A stretch of DNA of 64,000 nucleotides from Chromatium okenii (lineage in GTDB: Bacteria > Pseudomonadota > Gammaproteobacteria > Chromatiales > Chromatiaceae). The translations under genes were made by a program, and so were the position numbers. Below are positions 48,472-58,290 of this stretch, in pieces; position 1 is the stretch's first letter, and each line of letters opens with the position of its first letter. Below the pieces are notes generated by a model, which ran no database searches, had not been told where the DNA came from, and saw nothing but the letters and a program-made list of their open reading frames with translations. The DNA is taken from contig NZ_PPGH01000037.1 in the NCBI RefSeq assembly GCF_002958735.1, positions 822,001 through 886,000 of the forward strand, given 5' to 3'.

Positions 48472-51400
48472 GTTTCATTCGGTATCGCGTTGTTCAGCAC
48501 TTCAATTTGTCTCGCTCAAATCACCACCGACGGCTCCGTCGGGCCGCGTCAAACGCTCACCGGTGCAGACATGCAAATCGGTGCAGAACTCGGCAGCACT
48601 CGCGGCAGCAATTTATTTCATAGTTTTCAGCAGTTTGATATTCCAACCGGTCACAGCGCGACCTTTACCGGCCCCGATAAAATCCAAAACGTCATCAGCC
48701 GTGTCACCGGCGGCAAAACTTCCAACATTGACGGGCAGTTGCGCTCGAAAGTCGGCAAGGCGGATGTCTATCTCATCAATCCGTCCGGCGTGGTGATGGG
48801 CGCAAATGCCAGCGTTGACGTGCCCGCTGCGCTGCATCTCAGCACTGCCGACGAGGTGCGCTTTTCTGACGGCAGCCGTTACAGCGCCCGCGATTCGGCG
48901 AGTAGTTCGTTGACGGTTGCTGCGCCCGAATCGTTCGGTTTTCTGTCGCCGCAACCGGCGAAGCTGACCGTCAACGGCAGCCAGTTGAGCGTTAAAGCTG
49001 GCAAGCAAATGACGTTGAGCGGTGGCGATGTCACGATCACTGGCAGCGTTGATAAACCAGCAAAAATGACTGCGCCGGGCGGAACAATTCGCATTGAATC
49101 TGTTGGCAAAACGGGCAAAGCAGTTGCCGTTAATCAACCTTCGGCGACGCCGGGCAGCGGCAAGGTGACGGTAAAAAATGCGCGGATTGAAACGAGCGGC
49201 GATGGTGGCGGAGCGGTGGTGGTACGGGCGGGAAGTGCGGATTTAATTGAATCCACGCTCGCAGCAGATAATCAAGGCGCTGCAAATCCAATTGGCGGTG
49301 TTGATTTATCAATTGCTAACGCGCTCACACTGTCCGCTACTCGTGTTCAAGGTAATAGTTTTGCAAATGGAGCATCTGGCGGTGTGCGCGTACACGCTGG
49401 CGATTTAACGATTCGTCAAGATGGCGCAGAAACGCTAACTGGAGTAATGAGTGAAGTTGAACCGGAGGCAACCGGCGCGGCGGGCGGAGTATCAATTACG
49501 GTTGATGGAATGCTTGAAATGCGCGGAGCTGTTGGAATTGAAAGCTCAACTTTTGGTGCTGGCAATGGCGGTATGGTCGTTGTAAATGCGAATGAACTTT
49601 TAATGGATGGTGAAGGAGTGAATATCTTTTATCGTGGTGCAGAGTTCATCGCCGGAATTGCTACTGAAGTCACACCTAATGCAAGCGGTAACGCCGGAAA
49701 TCTCAGTGTGACTGTTACTAATACGTTGTCTGTGCTAAATAGCGGCAGTCTATCAAGTTCAACAGTTGGATCAGGTAATGCTGGTGTATTTACTGTACGG
49801 GCTGGTAATTTATCATTAGATGGCGTTCAGGCTTTTTTAGGAACTGCCGCCGGAATCGGCTCCACCGGTCAAGCTGGAGACATGATCGTGGCAGTTGATG
49901 GTTTATTAGAAGTGCTCAATGGTGCGTTAATTTTAAGTGGCACTTTTTCAGATAGCAATTCTGGTTCTTTATTTATATCCGCTAAAAATGCACGAATTGG
50001 GGGTTGTCATTCATTTGGCTATTGTTCTGGTATTACAAGCAACGCTTATCCCGGTTCCAATGGTAATGCGGGCACTATTAATTTAACGCTGTCTGGATTG
50101 CTCGAAGTATTTGATGGTGCAGCAATCACAACCTTCTCAATGGGCGCAGGTAACGCTGGAACCATTAACGTAATGGTTGAAAATTTGCGGGTTGATGGTA
50201 CTGAAAAACCTGACTGGTTTACCGGAATGAACAGTGCGGCTTACCCCGGATCAACAGGTCAAGCCGGGTCAATTAATTTGACGATTAACAGATCAATTGA
50301 AGTGCTTAACGGCGCAGCAATTGGCACCAGTACTTATTCTGTTGGTAACGCTGGCTCTATTGTTGTAAAATCCAAGTCAATGCGACTTGATGCTGATGGT
50401 AACTTAAGTCATTTAATCGGTATTGGTAGTACTGCGGAATTTGGTTCAAATGGAAACGCCGGAACAGTCAGTTTAGACATTGATGGTTTATTAGAAATAC
50501 TGAATGGAGCAGAAATCAGTAGTAGTATTTTTGGTGGAACAGGTAATGCAGGAACGGTGACGGTACAAGCCGACGAATTGCGCCTTGATGGTCAATTCAG
50601 TGCAGTGATGAGCAGCGCTAATATCGGTTCAGCCGGCAATGCCGGAGCCGTGAATTTAAACGTTAACGGTTTATTGAAAGTATTCAACGGTGCAAAAATT
50701 TCAACCAGTACTTGGAGCACTGGTGAAGCCGGAGATGTCTTAATTATCGCAAAAGAAGCGCAATTAGATGGTGGCGGTGCGACTGACTCGATCACCACCA
50801 TTTATAGCGATGCGTATTCCACCTCAATTGGTAATGCGGGAACCGTCACGTTGAACATTGACGGTCTATTAGAGGTGCGCAATGGCGCGGCGATTTCAAC
50901 CAATGCTTGGGCGGTTGGTGATGCCGGAACCGTTACTCTTCATGTTGGTGATTTGCTGCTTGATGGCACGAATAGCCTAATTTCTAGTCGCGCTCTCGAA
51001 TCAGCAACCGGCAATGTCGGTAATATCAACGTTATTGCTGATGAATTAACTATTAACAACAGCGCACAAATTAGTATTGCTGCATTGCAAACCCTACCCG
51101 ATCCATCTACTGCTCGCGCCGACGGTTTCATTCACGTCACCGCCAACCAACTCAAATTAAATAACAGCTTCATCACTTCTGAAAGCAGCAGCAATGTTCC
51201 TGCCAGCGCCATTCAAATTGATAGCGGTTATTTGTGGCTTCGCAATAGTCAAATCACCACTTCTGCGAATACTGGCAATGGTGGTGATATTCTTTTGAAC
51301 CCCAAATATCTCATTCTCGAAGGCGGTTTTATCCAAGCCAATACCGGCGGCACTGGCGCAAAAGGCGGCGATATTCGCGTCAATTCCGACACGCTAATTG

Positions 51401-51741
51401 CCAGCCAGCGGCTGCTCGCCGTCGGTGGCAATGAACGCCAAACCTTTATCGCTGGCAACAATCGCAACATCATTCAAGCTGCCGCGCCCGGCGGCGAGCA
51501 GGGCAATATCAACATCCTCGCGCTCAATCTCGACATCAGCGCCAGTGTCGTGCCGCCGTCTGCGCCGTTTGGCGATCCCAATGATTTGCTTGCCGATATT
51601 TGCCGCATGGTGAACGGCTCACTCGCCAGCTCGCTGATTGATCGCGGCAACGGCGGCGTCCCCGTCGATTCCAGCGCCCCGGTCGCCGTCTCGCTGGGCG
51701 GAGCACGATTGGATCGGATTTTGAATCACGCGCCCGAATAA
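48451..51741 (+). CDS. filamentous-hemagglutinin-like TpsA exoprotein
   Basis: 1096-aa secreted protein of a two-partner secretion system. Signal peptide residues 1-22 (FGIALFSTSICLAQ), then the TPS secretion domain (about 23-150) with the NPxG motif variant LINPSGVVMGANA. The remainder is a repetitive right-handed beta-helix with units such as VDGLLEVLNGA, SSTFGAGNGG and VTVQADELRLDG. The C-terminus ends LGGARLDRILNHAPE. The frame is intact. tpsB follows after a 28-nt leader; both genes open with the same seven codons because of the local duplication. Likely role: adhesion or contact-dependent interaction; no toxin tip is recognised. Confidence 0.88.
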   Translation: MNKQLCVVSFGIALFSTSICLAQITTDGSVGPRQTLTGADMQIGAELGSTRGSNLFHSFQQFDIPTGHSATFTGPDKIQNVISRVTGGKTSNIDGQLRSKVGKADVYLINPSGVVMGANASVDVPAALHLSTADEVRFSDGSRYSARDSASSSLTVAAPESFGFLSPQPAKLTVNGSQLSVKAGKQMTLSGGDVTITGSVDKPAKMTAPGGTIRIESVGKTGKAVAVNQPSATPGSGKVTVKNARIETSGDGGGAVVVRAGSADLIESTLAADNQGAANPIGGVDLSIANALTLSATRVQGNSFANGASGGVRVHAGDLTIRQDGAETLTGVMSEVEPEATGAAGGVSITVDGMLEMRGAVGIESSTFGAGNGGMVVVNANELLMDGEGVNIFYRGAEFIAGIATEVTPNASGNAGNLSVTVTNTLSVLNSGSLSSSTVGSGNAGVFTVRAGNLSLDGVQAFLGTAAGIGSTGQAGDMIVAVDGLLEVLNGALILSGTFSDSNSGSLFISAKNARIGGCHSFGYCSGITSNAYPGSNGNAGTINLTLSGLLEVFDGAAITTFSMGAGNAGTINVMVENLRVDGTEKPDWFTGMNSAAYPGSTGQAGSINLTINRSIEVLNGAAIGTSTYSVGNAGSIVVKSKSMRLDADGNLSHLIGIGSTAEFGSNGNAGTVSLDIDGLLEILNGAEISSSIFGGTGNAGTVTVQADELRLDGQFSAVMSSANIGSAGNAGAVNLNVNGLLKVFNGAKISTSTWSTGEAGDVLIIAKEAQLDGGGATDSITTIYSDAYSTSIGNAGTVTLNIDGLLEVRNGAAISTNAWAVGDAGTVTLHVGDLLLDGTNSLISSRALESATGNVGNINVIADELTINNSAQISIAALQTLPDPSTARADGFIHVTANQLKLNNSFITSESSSNVPASAIQIDSGYLWLRNSQITTSANTGNGGDILLNPKYLILEGGFIQANTGGTGAKGGDIRVNSDTLIASQRLLAVGGNERQTFIAGNNRNIIQAAAPGGEQGNINILALNLDISASVVPPSAPFGDPNDLLADICRMVNGSLASSLIDRGNGGVPVDSSAPVAVSLGGARLDRILNHAPE

Positions 51742-51790
51742 TCCGCCCTTTGCCGCGAGGATCACTTTAATGAACAAACAGTTATGCGTT
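50859..51790 (+). repeat. direct repeat, copy 2
   Basis: Homologous to 47459-48471. Both copies end in the same leader and start (ATGAACAAACAGTTATGCGT), and the coding parts differ by substitutions and about 80 bp of indels. Confidence 0.8.
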
Positions 51791-53412
51791 ATCTGGCTGG
51801 CGCTGCTGTGGTTGCCACTGGCGACCAGCGGGGCAGTGGAAAATCTAAATCCCCCAACCCCCCTTTGCTAAAGGGGGGCTTTTCAACTCCCCCCTTAGAA
51901 AAAGGGGGGCAGGGGGGATTTCTCCTCAACCAAGTTCAATTCGAGGGCGGCGCAGCGCTGCCGCAAACCGAACTGAACGCCATCGTCGCGCCAGCCATCG
52001 GTCAACGGGTGACGCTGGCGGATGTCGAGGAGCTGCGGTATCGCTTAACGAAACACTATGTCGATCAAGGCTTTATCAACAGCGGCGTTGTGATCAAACC
52101 CAATCAAACTCTCGCTGACGGCGTGCTCATTTTCCAGATCATCCCCGGACAACTCACCGAGATTCGCGTCAGCGGACAGGAGCGATTGCGCCCGTCTTAT
52201 CTCACCAAACGCCTCCAGCCCGATCCGACTGCGCCGTTTAACCGCTTGAAATTACAAGACCATTTCCAACTGCTGCTGCAAGACCCGCTCATTGCCCAAT
52301 TGAAAGGGACGCTGCTGCCGGGTGCCGCGCCAGCCAGCGCCGTGCTTGATCTCGCCGTCACTCGCGCCCGAGCGTGGGATGTGGCGCTGCGCACCGATAA
52401 CCATCGCCCGCCCAGCACCGGCGCAGAACGCGCTTATCTGACCGGCACGGTGCGCAATTTGACCGGCTTCGGCGACGCGCTTGATCTCAATCTTGGTCAC
52501 GGTTACGAGGGCGACGGGCGCGAGGGCAGCATCAGTTGGTCATTGCCATTGACGGCGCGAGACACGCGGCTGGCGCTGCGTTATGAACGCAACGATGCGT
52601 CGTTGATTGAGGAACCGCTGGCGGATTTGGCGATTGACAGCGCCACCGAACGGCTGATGGTGGACGTGTCGCATCCACTCTGGCACACGTTGCAAAGCAC
52701 TTTGCGGCTCGGTGCGCAACTCAGTCACGCCGAGAACACCACGCATCTGCTCGGCGAGCCCTTTTCGTTTTCGGAAGGCGTGGTCAACGGCGCAAGCCAA
52801 GTCACCGCGCTGCGGCTATCTCAGGAGTATTCGCGGCGATTGACGCAACAGGCGTTTGCGCTGCGCTCGGTGTTCAGCTACGGGATGGACGCGCTGGATG
52901 CCACGATTCACGCTGGCAACACGCCCGACAGCCGCTTTCTCGCTTGGCTCGGTCAAGGGCAATACGTCCGGCAATTGACCCAGCACGGAACGCAAATGAT
53001 CGTGCGCGGCAGTCTGCAATTGGCGGGTGAACGGCTGCTGGCGCTGGAACAATTTTCGATTGGCGGTGCCGGCTCGGTGCGCGGTTATCGGGAAAATCAA
53101 CTGGTTGGCGATAACGGTTACACCGCCTCAGCAGAAGTGCGGCATCCCATTTGGGAAGGTGTCAAGTTTTTTGCTGCCAAACAACTGCTGCAACTCGCAG
53201 TCTTTACCGATGTCGGCAATGCGTGGGATCACGGTCATTATTCGGAACGCGACGGCGATCTGTGGTCAATCGGCGTGGGCGCGGTGTGGACGATTGAGAA
53301 ACGGCTGCAAGCGGAGCTGTATTTTGGTCACGCGCTCAATGATCCGCCACCGGAAAAAGAACACGACTGGCAGGATGAAGGCGTTCATTTCATGGTTCAG
53401 GTCGATTTCTGA
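51770..53412 (+). pseudogene. TpsB outer-membrane transporter (ShlB/FhaC/HecB), frame broken at a palindromic repeat
   Basis: Outer-membrane translocator for TpsA, about 545 aa. The signal peptide (CVIWLALLWLPLATSGAVE) is in the frame of ATG 51770, but the mature protein is in another frame; the change occurs in or next to the repeat at 51849-51920. Mature part: POTRA (VQFEGGAALPQTELNAIVAP, LRYRLTKHYVDQGFINSGVV), second POTRA (GQLTEIRVSGQERLRPSYL), and a 16-strand barrel with VRGYRENQLVGDNGY, the L6 motif. From ATG 51784 the long frame lacks a signal peptide. The repeat is translated as a PPLLKGG/EKGGQGGF-like insert just after the signal. A missing or extra base in a homopolymer would reconcile the frames. 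Confidence 0.85.
51849..51920. repeat. GC-rich nested palindromic repeat inside tpsB
   Basis: AATCCCCC...GGGGGGATT with two internal C-run/G-run hairpins, about 72 bp, directly 3' of the signal-peptide codons. Confidence 0.85.
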
Positions 53413-53425
53413 GCGAGGCGACAAG

Positions 53426-55771
53426 ATGCACATCCGAATCCTGCAAGCAATCATCTTGGCAGCAACTTTGCTAACCGCACCACTCGCGCCAGCGGTAACG
53501 ACCTGTCAACGCCCAGCCGCTGCGCCAGCCAGCCGTGAACAAGCGACTGCACTTGCCGCGTGGAGCGCCACCATCGCGCAGCATTCTGCGCCAGCCGCTG
53601 CCGTCATTGAGGCGCGGATTCGTCGCGCTGAAACCTATCGGACGCTGGGGCGTTATGCCGACGCGGAAGCAGATTTGATGCAGGCGCTAACCACCAGCAA
53701 TGCACGATTACACGCCACCGCCACAACCGCACTCGGTTTGCTTTATGCCCAGCAACGCCAATTCGCTCGCGCTGAAACCCAATTGCGCGACGCACTCAAT
53801 CAAGCCCGTGAACTCGCTGATCCGACGTTGATCGCCACTGCCGCCAACAGCTTGGGCAATGTCTTGTTAGAACAACAACATAAACCCGCAGCCAGCGCCG
53901 TGTATCGGGAGGCGCTCGCCCAAGCTCGCGCTGCCAACGATCCCGGATTGATCGCCAGCATTTCCCTCAATCTGGCACGAGTGGCGAGCAATTCTGCGCA
54001 GGCGCAGCGTGAATTGCAGACCGCTCACGCTGCGACGCAGCAGATCACTGTTGCGGCAGAACGAGCGGAATTGTTGCTGGCGCTGGCAGCACGGGCGCGA
54101 GAATCCGGCAGCGGTTTGGCGCGTGACAGCTTGCTGGAGGCAGAACAGATCGCGGCTGGCGCTGGTTTGGCGCGACTTCACGCGCAGGCACTCGCGCAGT
54201 TGAGCAGCTTGGCTGCCGCGTCGGGTCAATCTGGTGAAGCGCAGCATTTGCTGGCGCAGGCGCTGCGGTTTGCACCGCTGGAGGCGTATGACCTGCGCTA
54301 TCAATGGGAATGGCAATTGGGGCAATGGTTGCGCGATGCCGGTGAGCGTCCGCGAGCGATTGCCGCATATCGCCGCGCCGTCGCGCATTTGCAGCACATT
54401 CGTTTGGATATTCCGGTCGAATACGCCGAAGGGCGCTCATCATTCCGCGAGACGCTCGCGCCGCTCTATCTCGGTCTCGCCGATTTGCTATTTCAGGAAG
54501 CAGCGCAGCGCAGCGACGCGGCACAACCGCTGCTGCGCGAAGCCCGCGACACGGTGGAACAGGTCAAACTCGATGAATTGCGGGACTATTTCCGCGACGC
54601 CTGCATCTTGCCGCTGCGTGAGGACATCGGCGCGTTGGCATCGCGCTCTGCCGTGTTTTATCCGGTCATCTTTGCGGAGCGGGTGGAATTGCTGGTGAGC
54701 ATCGGCGAGCGGTTTTATCGCACGACTGCGCCGGTATCTCGTGAGCAAATTCAAATGGTTGCCGAAATTTTGGCGCTCAAATTGCGTTACGACAAACCGG
54801 CGGAAGCGGAATCCGCGCAACTCTACGACTGGCTGATTGCGCCAATTGTGCCGTGGCTGACGGAACAGCGGGTTGAGACGTTGGTGTTTGTGCCGGATGG
54901 CCCGCTGCGGGCGGTGCCACTCGCAGCGTTACGCGCCAGCGATGGGCGCTATCTCGTTGAAAGTTATGCGGTTGCGACTGTGCCGGGCTTGAAATTGCTG
55001 CCACCAGATGACACCGCTCACGCCGATTTGACGACGTTGCTGGCGGGATTGAGCCGACCGGGCCCGGTGGTGGATGAATTGCCGGCGTGGTGGGTGAATG
55101 CGCTGGTGCAACAAAATCGCGGACGCGGGGACAAAAAGCGGCACTCGTGGCGTTTCAGCCTCCGCGCAGCAGTTGACCGCCGAACCGTTGCGAGCGGCAC
55201 AAGTGGAGAAAATTGAGGCGCTGGCGCTGCCCGGCGTTGCGGAAGAAATCAAACAGTTATCGGCGCGACTGCCGGGGCGCACGCTGCGCGATCAGGAGTT
55301 TTTGCTGAAACGTTTTGTCGCGGAGGTTGGCGGGCAGCCATACCGCGTGGTGCATATCGCGTCGCATGGGCTATTTCAGGGACCGCCGGAGGACAATTTC
55401 ATCGTCACTTACGACCGCAAGCTCGACATGAAAACGCTGGCAACGATCTTGAAACCCAAGGAATTCGCGCAGCGTCCGATTGAATTGTTGGTGTTGAGTG
55501 CTTGCCAAACGGCGGAAGGCGATGATCGCACGCCGCTGGGGTTGAGCGGCGTCGCGCTGCAATCGGGAGCGCGGAGTGCGCTGGGTTCGCTGTGGCCGGT
55601 CGGCGATGCGGCGACGCAGTTGTTAATGCAGCAGTTTTATGAGCAGCTCAAGCAGCCGGGTATGACGAAAGGACGGGCGTTGCAAGCGGCGCAAAAGCGT
55701 TGCTTGCCAGCGACCAGTACCGCCAACCGAATGATTGGGCGGCATTTATTCTGGTCGGCAATTGGTTGTAA
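53426..55771 (+). pseudogene. exported TPR-CHAT protease-fold protein, frameshifted
   Basis: About 780 aa. Signal peptide residues 1-23 (IILAATLLTAPLAPAVT), then TPR-like helical repeats (YADAEADLMQALTTSNAR, QFARAETQLRDALNQAREL, PAASAVYREALAQARAAN), then a CHAT domain (caspase-like, clan CD): ETLVFVPDGPLRAVPLAALR, the catalytic histidine in VVHIASHGLFQG and the cysteine in LVLSACQTAEGDDR, then GVALQSGARSALGSLWPVGD. Frames change near 55120 and near 55690; reading through gives a C-terminus DWAAFILVGNWL, the usual CHAT end. It starts 13 nt after tpsB. TPS-CHAT neighbours suggest that it may process or regulate the exoprotein, which is inference. Confidence 0.85.
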
Positions 55772-55780
55772 TACAGCGCA

Positions 55781-56499
55781 TTAGCCACCGCTGGGGCGCA
55801 GCCGCACGCGGCGATTGACGCTGGCGCGGGGATTGTCACGATCAAACGGCTCGCTCTCGCCCTTGCCAACGGCGTGCAACCGCTCCGGCGCAATGCCAGT
55901 GGATTCAACGAGATAACGTGCGCTGCTGCGCCCGCTGTTCTGACAATTCCTGATTGTAGGCAGCAGAACCGGCATCATCGGTGTGCCTTCAACCAGCCAC
56001 GAAATTCCCTCAAATTGCGGTGAAGTCAACGCTTTACCGAGTTTCCCAGCTCGGTCATCGCATCTTTGGTCAGTCGCGCCGAGTTGTAGCCGAAATAAAT
56101 CGACACGCCATCGGCAGTATCCGCCCGTCGCTGGCGCGGGGCGCGTAAACATCCGGCACGGCTGGCGGCGCGGTTTGGGCGCAGCAGGTCGCACGTTTTC
56201 ATCAGGATCAACAACTTTGCGCGGACGCGGTGCCGGGGCTGGCGCATCTGCTTTGTGGCGCGGAGCGGGCGCAGCGGTCGTTTTCCGCGCTGGCGCAGCC
56301 GCTGGTTTTTCTGCCGGAGTTTGCAACTCCCGCCCCGTCACCAAACCGCGCTTGCGCTCCATCACACGATTGAGCGCCTGCTCATAATCGTCACGCTGGC
56401 ACCGCGTTTCATATATTCCTCAGCGGCTACCGCTGCGCTGCCGCTGCCGAGCGCCAGCAGCAATACTAATTTGGTGAAGTTGCGTGGTGTGTTTTGCAT
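55781..56499 (-). pseudogene. OmpA-family periplasmic protein, frameshifted
   Basis: About 235 aa reconstructed from 56499 to 55781. Signal peptide (LVLLLALGSGSAAVAAEEY), a linker of Pro/Ala/Lys (PAPRHKADAPAPAPRPRK), then an OmpA C-terminal peptidoglycan-binding domain assembled from frames: SIYFGYNSARLTKDAMTELG, GKALTSPQFEGISWLVEG, ARYLVESTGIAPERLHAVGK and NRRVRLRPSGG. At least four frame changes, near 56385, 56140, 56045 and 55960. Convergent with the CHAT gene (gap 9 nt). Confidence 0.8.
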
Positions 56500-56559
56500 C
56501 TGATTTTCCTCGTGTTTAAGAAGCTATCAGCACATCAAAATCTCCAACGAAACAAAATA

Positions 56560-57701
56560 CTAGCGCGGTTTTAACATCTGTGCATAAAGCTGTAACAGGC
56601 GTTCCGCTTGCACCGGCGCAGACCAAGATTGCGCATGTTCGATTGCTCGCGAACCGTTCGCGCAGCGCCGAATCCGTCAGCAACCGCACCGCTTTCGCCG
56701 CAAACTCTGCTTCATTCTCTTCTGCAATCAATGATCCATGTCCATCGCCGAGCACCTCTTTCGTGCCCATGACTGCCGTTGATACGACGGGCACTCCGAG
56801 CGCCATCGCCTCCAAAAACTAATCCCTGCGTTTCAGTGCGCGACGCAAATACGAACGCTGTGCCGGCGCTATAACAATCCTCCAAACTGCCGTCGCGGTT
56901 GAGATAGCCGGTTAACAAGGTGTTTTCTACCAGTCCTAACGCTTGAATTTGCGCCAAGCTGCGCCGCGCTGGACCTTCACCGACGATCACGAGCAGCACG
57001 TCAGGCACGGCGCATTTAATGTGCACAAGTGTGCGCAGAATGAAATCAATGTTTTTCTCAAACGCGAGTCGGCTGACGTGCACGAGCAGCGGACGTTCCG
57101 CCGGAATCTGGTAACGGGCGCGAAAACGCATTCCGTCGCCCGTTTAAATTCATTTAACGCAATGCCGGTCGGAATCACGGTGGTGAGCGTGTTGACGCCA
57201 TAACGTTGTAGCACTTCACGCATCGGCTGCGATGGAACAATGAGCGCGTTGATATCGCGGCACTGCGAGACGGCAAAAGAACGCGCTGCCCATTGCAACC
57301 ACGCCGCTGGCACAAAGGGCACGTAATGATGCAAATACTGTTCAAAATAAGTGTGATAGGTTTCGACCACTGGCACGCCGAGCTGCCGCGCTAACCGCAA
57401 ACCGCTGTAGTGCGCGAGAAATGGCGTGTGAATGTGCACCAAATCAAAACCGCGCTGGGCCAGATCGGCATCATGGCGACGAAGCTGGCGCAGTTTGAGA
57501 ATGCGGTCTTCGGGATCAAACGGCAGATAACGCGAAGGAATGCGAATAATTTCAAATGGTTCCGGTAAATGTTCACCGTAATCAGGCGCAAGCAGCGTGA
57601 CCTCATGCCCGCTGCGGATGAATTCACGGGCGAAGGTTTGAATCGACGTGACACGCCGTTGACGCGGGGAAATACACGTCCGAGATCATCAAAATGCGCA
57701 T
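56560..57701 (-). pseudogene. GT4-family glycosyltransferase, frameshifted
   Basis: About 380 aa reconstructed from 57701 to 56560. Start MRILMISDVYFP (glycine-rich loop follows as RVNGVS), then LVHIHTPFLAHYSGLRLARQ, VPVVETYHTYFEQYLHHYVP, PSQPMREVLQRYGV and TVIPTGIALNEF in one frame, LVHVSRLAFEKNIDFILRTL and LVIVGEGPARRSLAQ in a second, and MALGVPVVSTAVMGTKEVLG with ENEAEFAAKAVRLL at the end. These are the GT-B donor-binding blocks of GT4 mannosyl/glucosyl-transferases, including the E-x7-E region. Frame changes near 57655, 57430, 57130, 56815 and 56640. Probably acts in glycolipid or polysaccharide synthesis. Confidence 0.83.
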
Positions 57702-57797
57702 AAGAAATCGCTGGTTATTGACAAAATTGGCGATGTTACCCGCAATAACGACTTGTTTGCAGTGAGATTAGGAATCGTGGTGATGAATAGAGCGAAG

Positions 57798-58190
57798 ATG
57801 AAAAGTTGGACGCGGTATTTGGTCGGAATGCTGCTGGCGAGCAGTGCGTTGGCAGCGGATAAACCTGCGACGATTCCGGCGCTGTGGGGTTACGGCATGA
57901 AACCCTGCGCGGATTTTCTCGCCGCAGCCAGCGGATGCGTTGTCAATTCCGCTGGCGGATGAAGATTATCGGCGTTACCGCGAATGGCTGGCGGGTTTGG
58001 TACGGGATTAAATTTGACAACGGGGCGCGATGTGTTGCGTGACGCAGAATTGGATGCGGCGATGATTCGCATTCGGGCGCTGTGTGCAGCGCGTCCTGAT
58101 GATGATTTTTTCAATGCCAGCTTGCGGTTAATTCGTTCGCTCGGTCAGTTGGATGCAGCGCCAGCACGTCAAGCGCCCGCAGCGAAGTAG
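57798..58190 (+). pseudogene. small exported protein, frameshifted
   Basis: About 130 aa with a signal peptide (YLVGMLLASSALAAD). The first frame gives IPALWGYGMKPCADFLAAAS; the second gives DYRRYREWLAGL (frame change near 57940), and the third LNLTTGRDVLRDAELDAAMI and RIRALCAARPDDDFFNASLR after a break near 58005. The two cysteines and 'CADFL...CxxxPxDDFFNA' spacing are like HdeA-type or small periplasmic proteins that use one disulfide. No specific function is recognised. It precedes pstS. Confidence 0.6.
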
Positions 58191-58198
58191 CGCGGTCA

Positions 58199-58216
58199 GG
58201 TCACACAATGGTCATC
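58199..58216 (+). promoter_or_regulatory. possible Pho-box-like direct repeat upstream of pstS
   Basis: GGTCAC and GGTCAT occur with an 11-bp period, the spacing of a PhoB box, about 80 nt before the pstS ATG. The half-sites are degenerate relative to CTGTCAT. Confidence 0.3.
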
Positions 58217-58290
58217 AAGCCAGCATAGGATGTGATGCGATCAGATTGTTTCAGTATTTCAACGCGCTCTAATTCGGAGATTCCCGTTTT

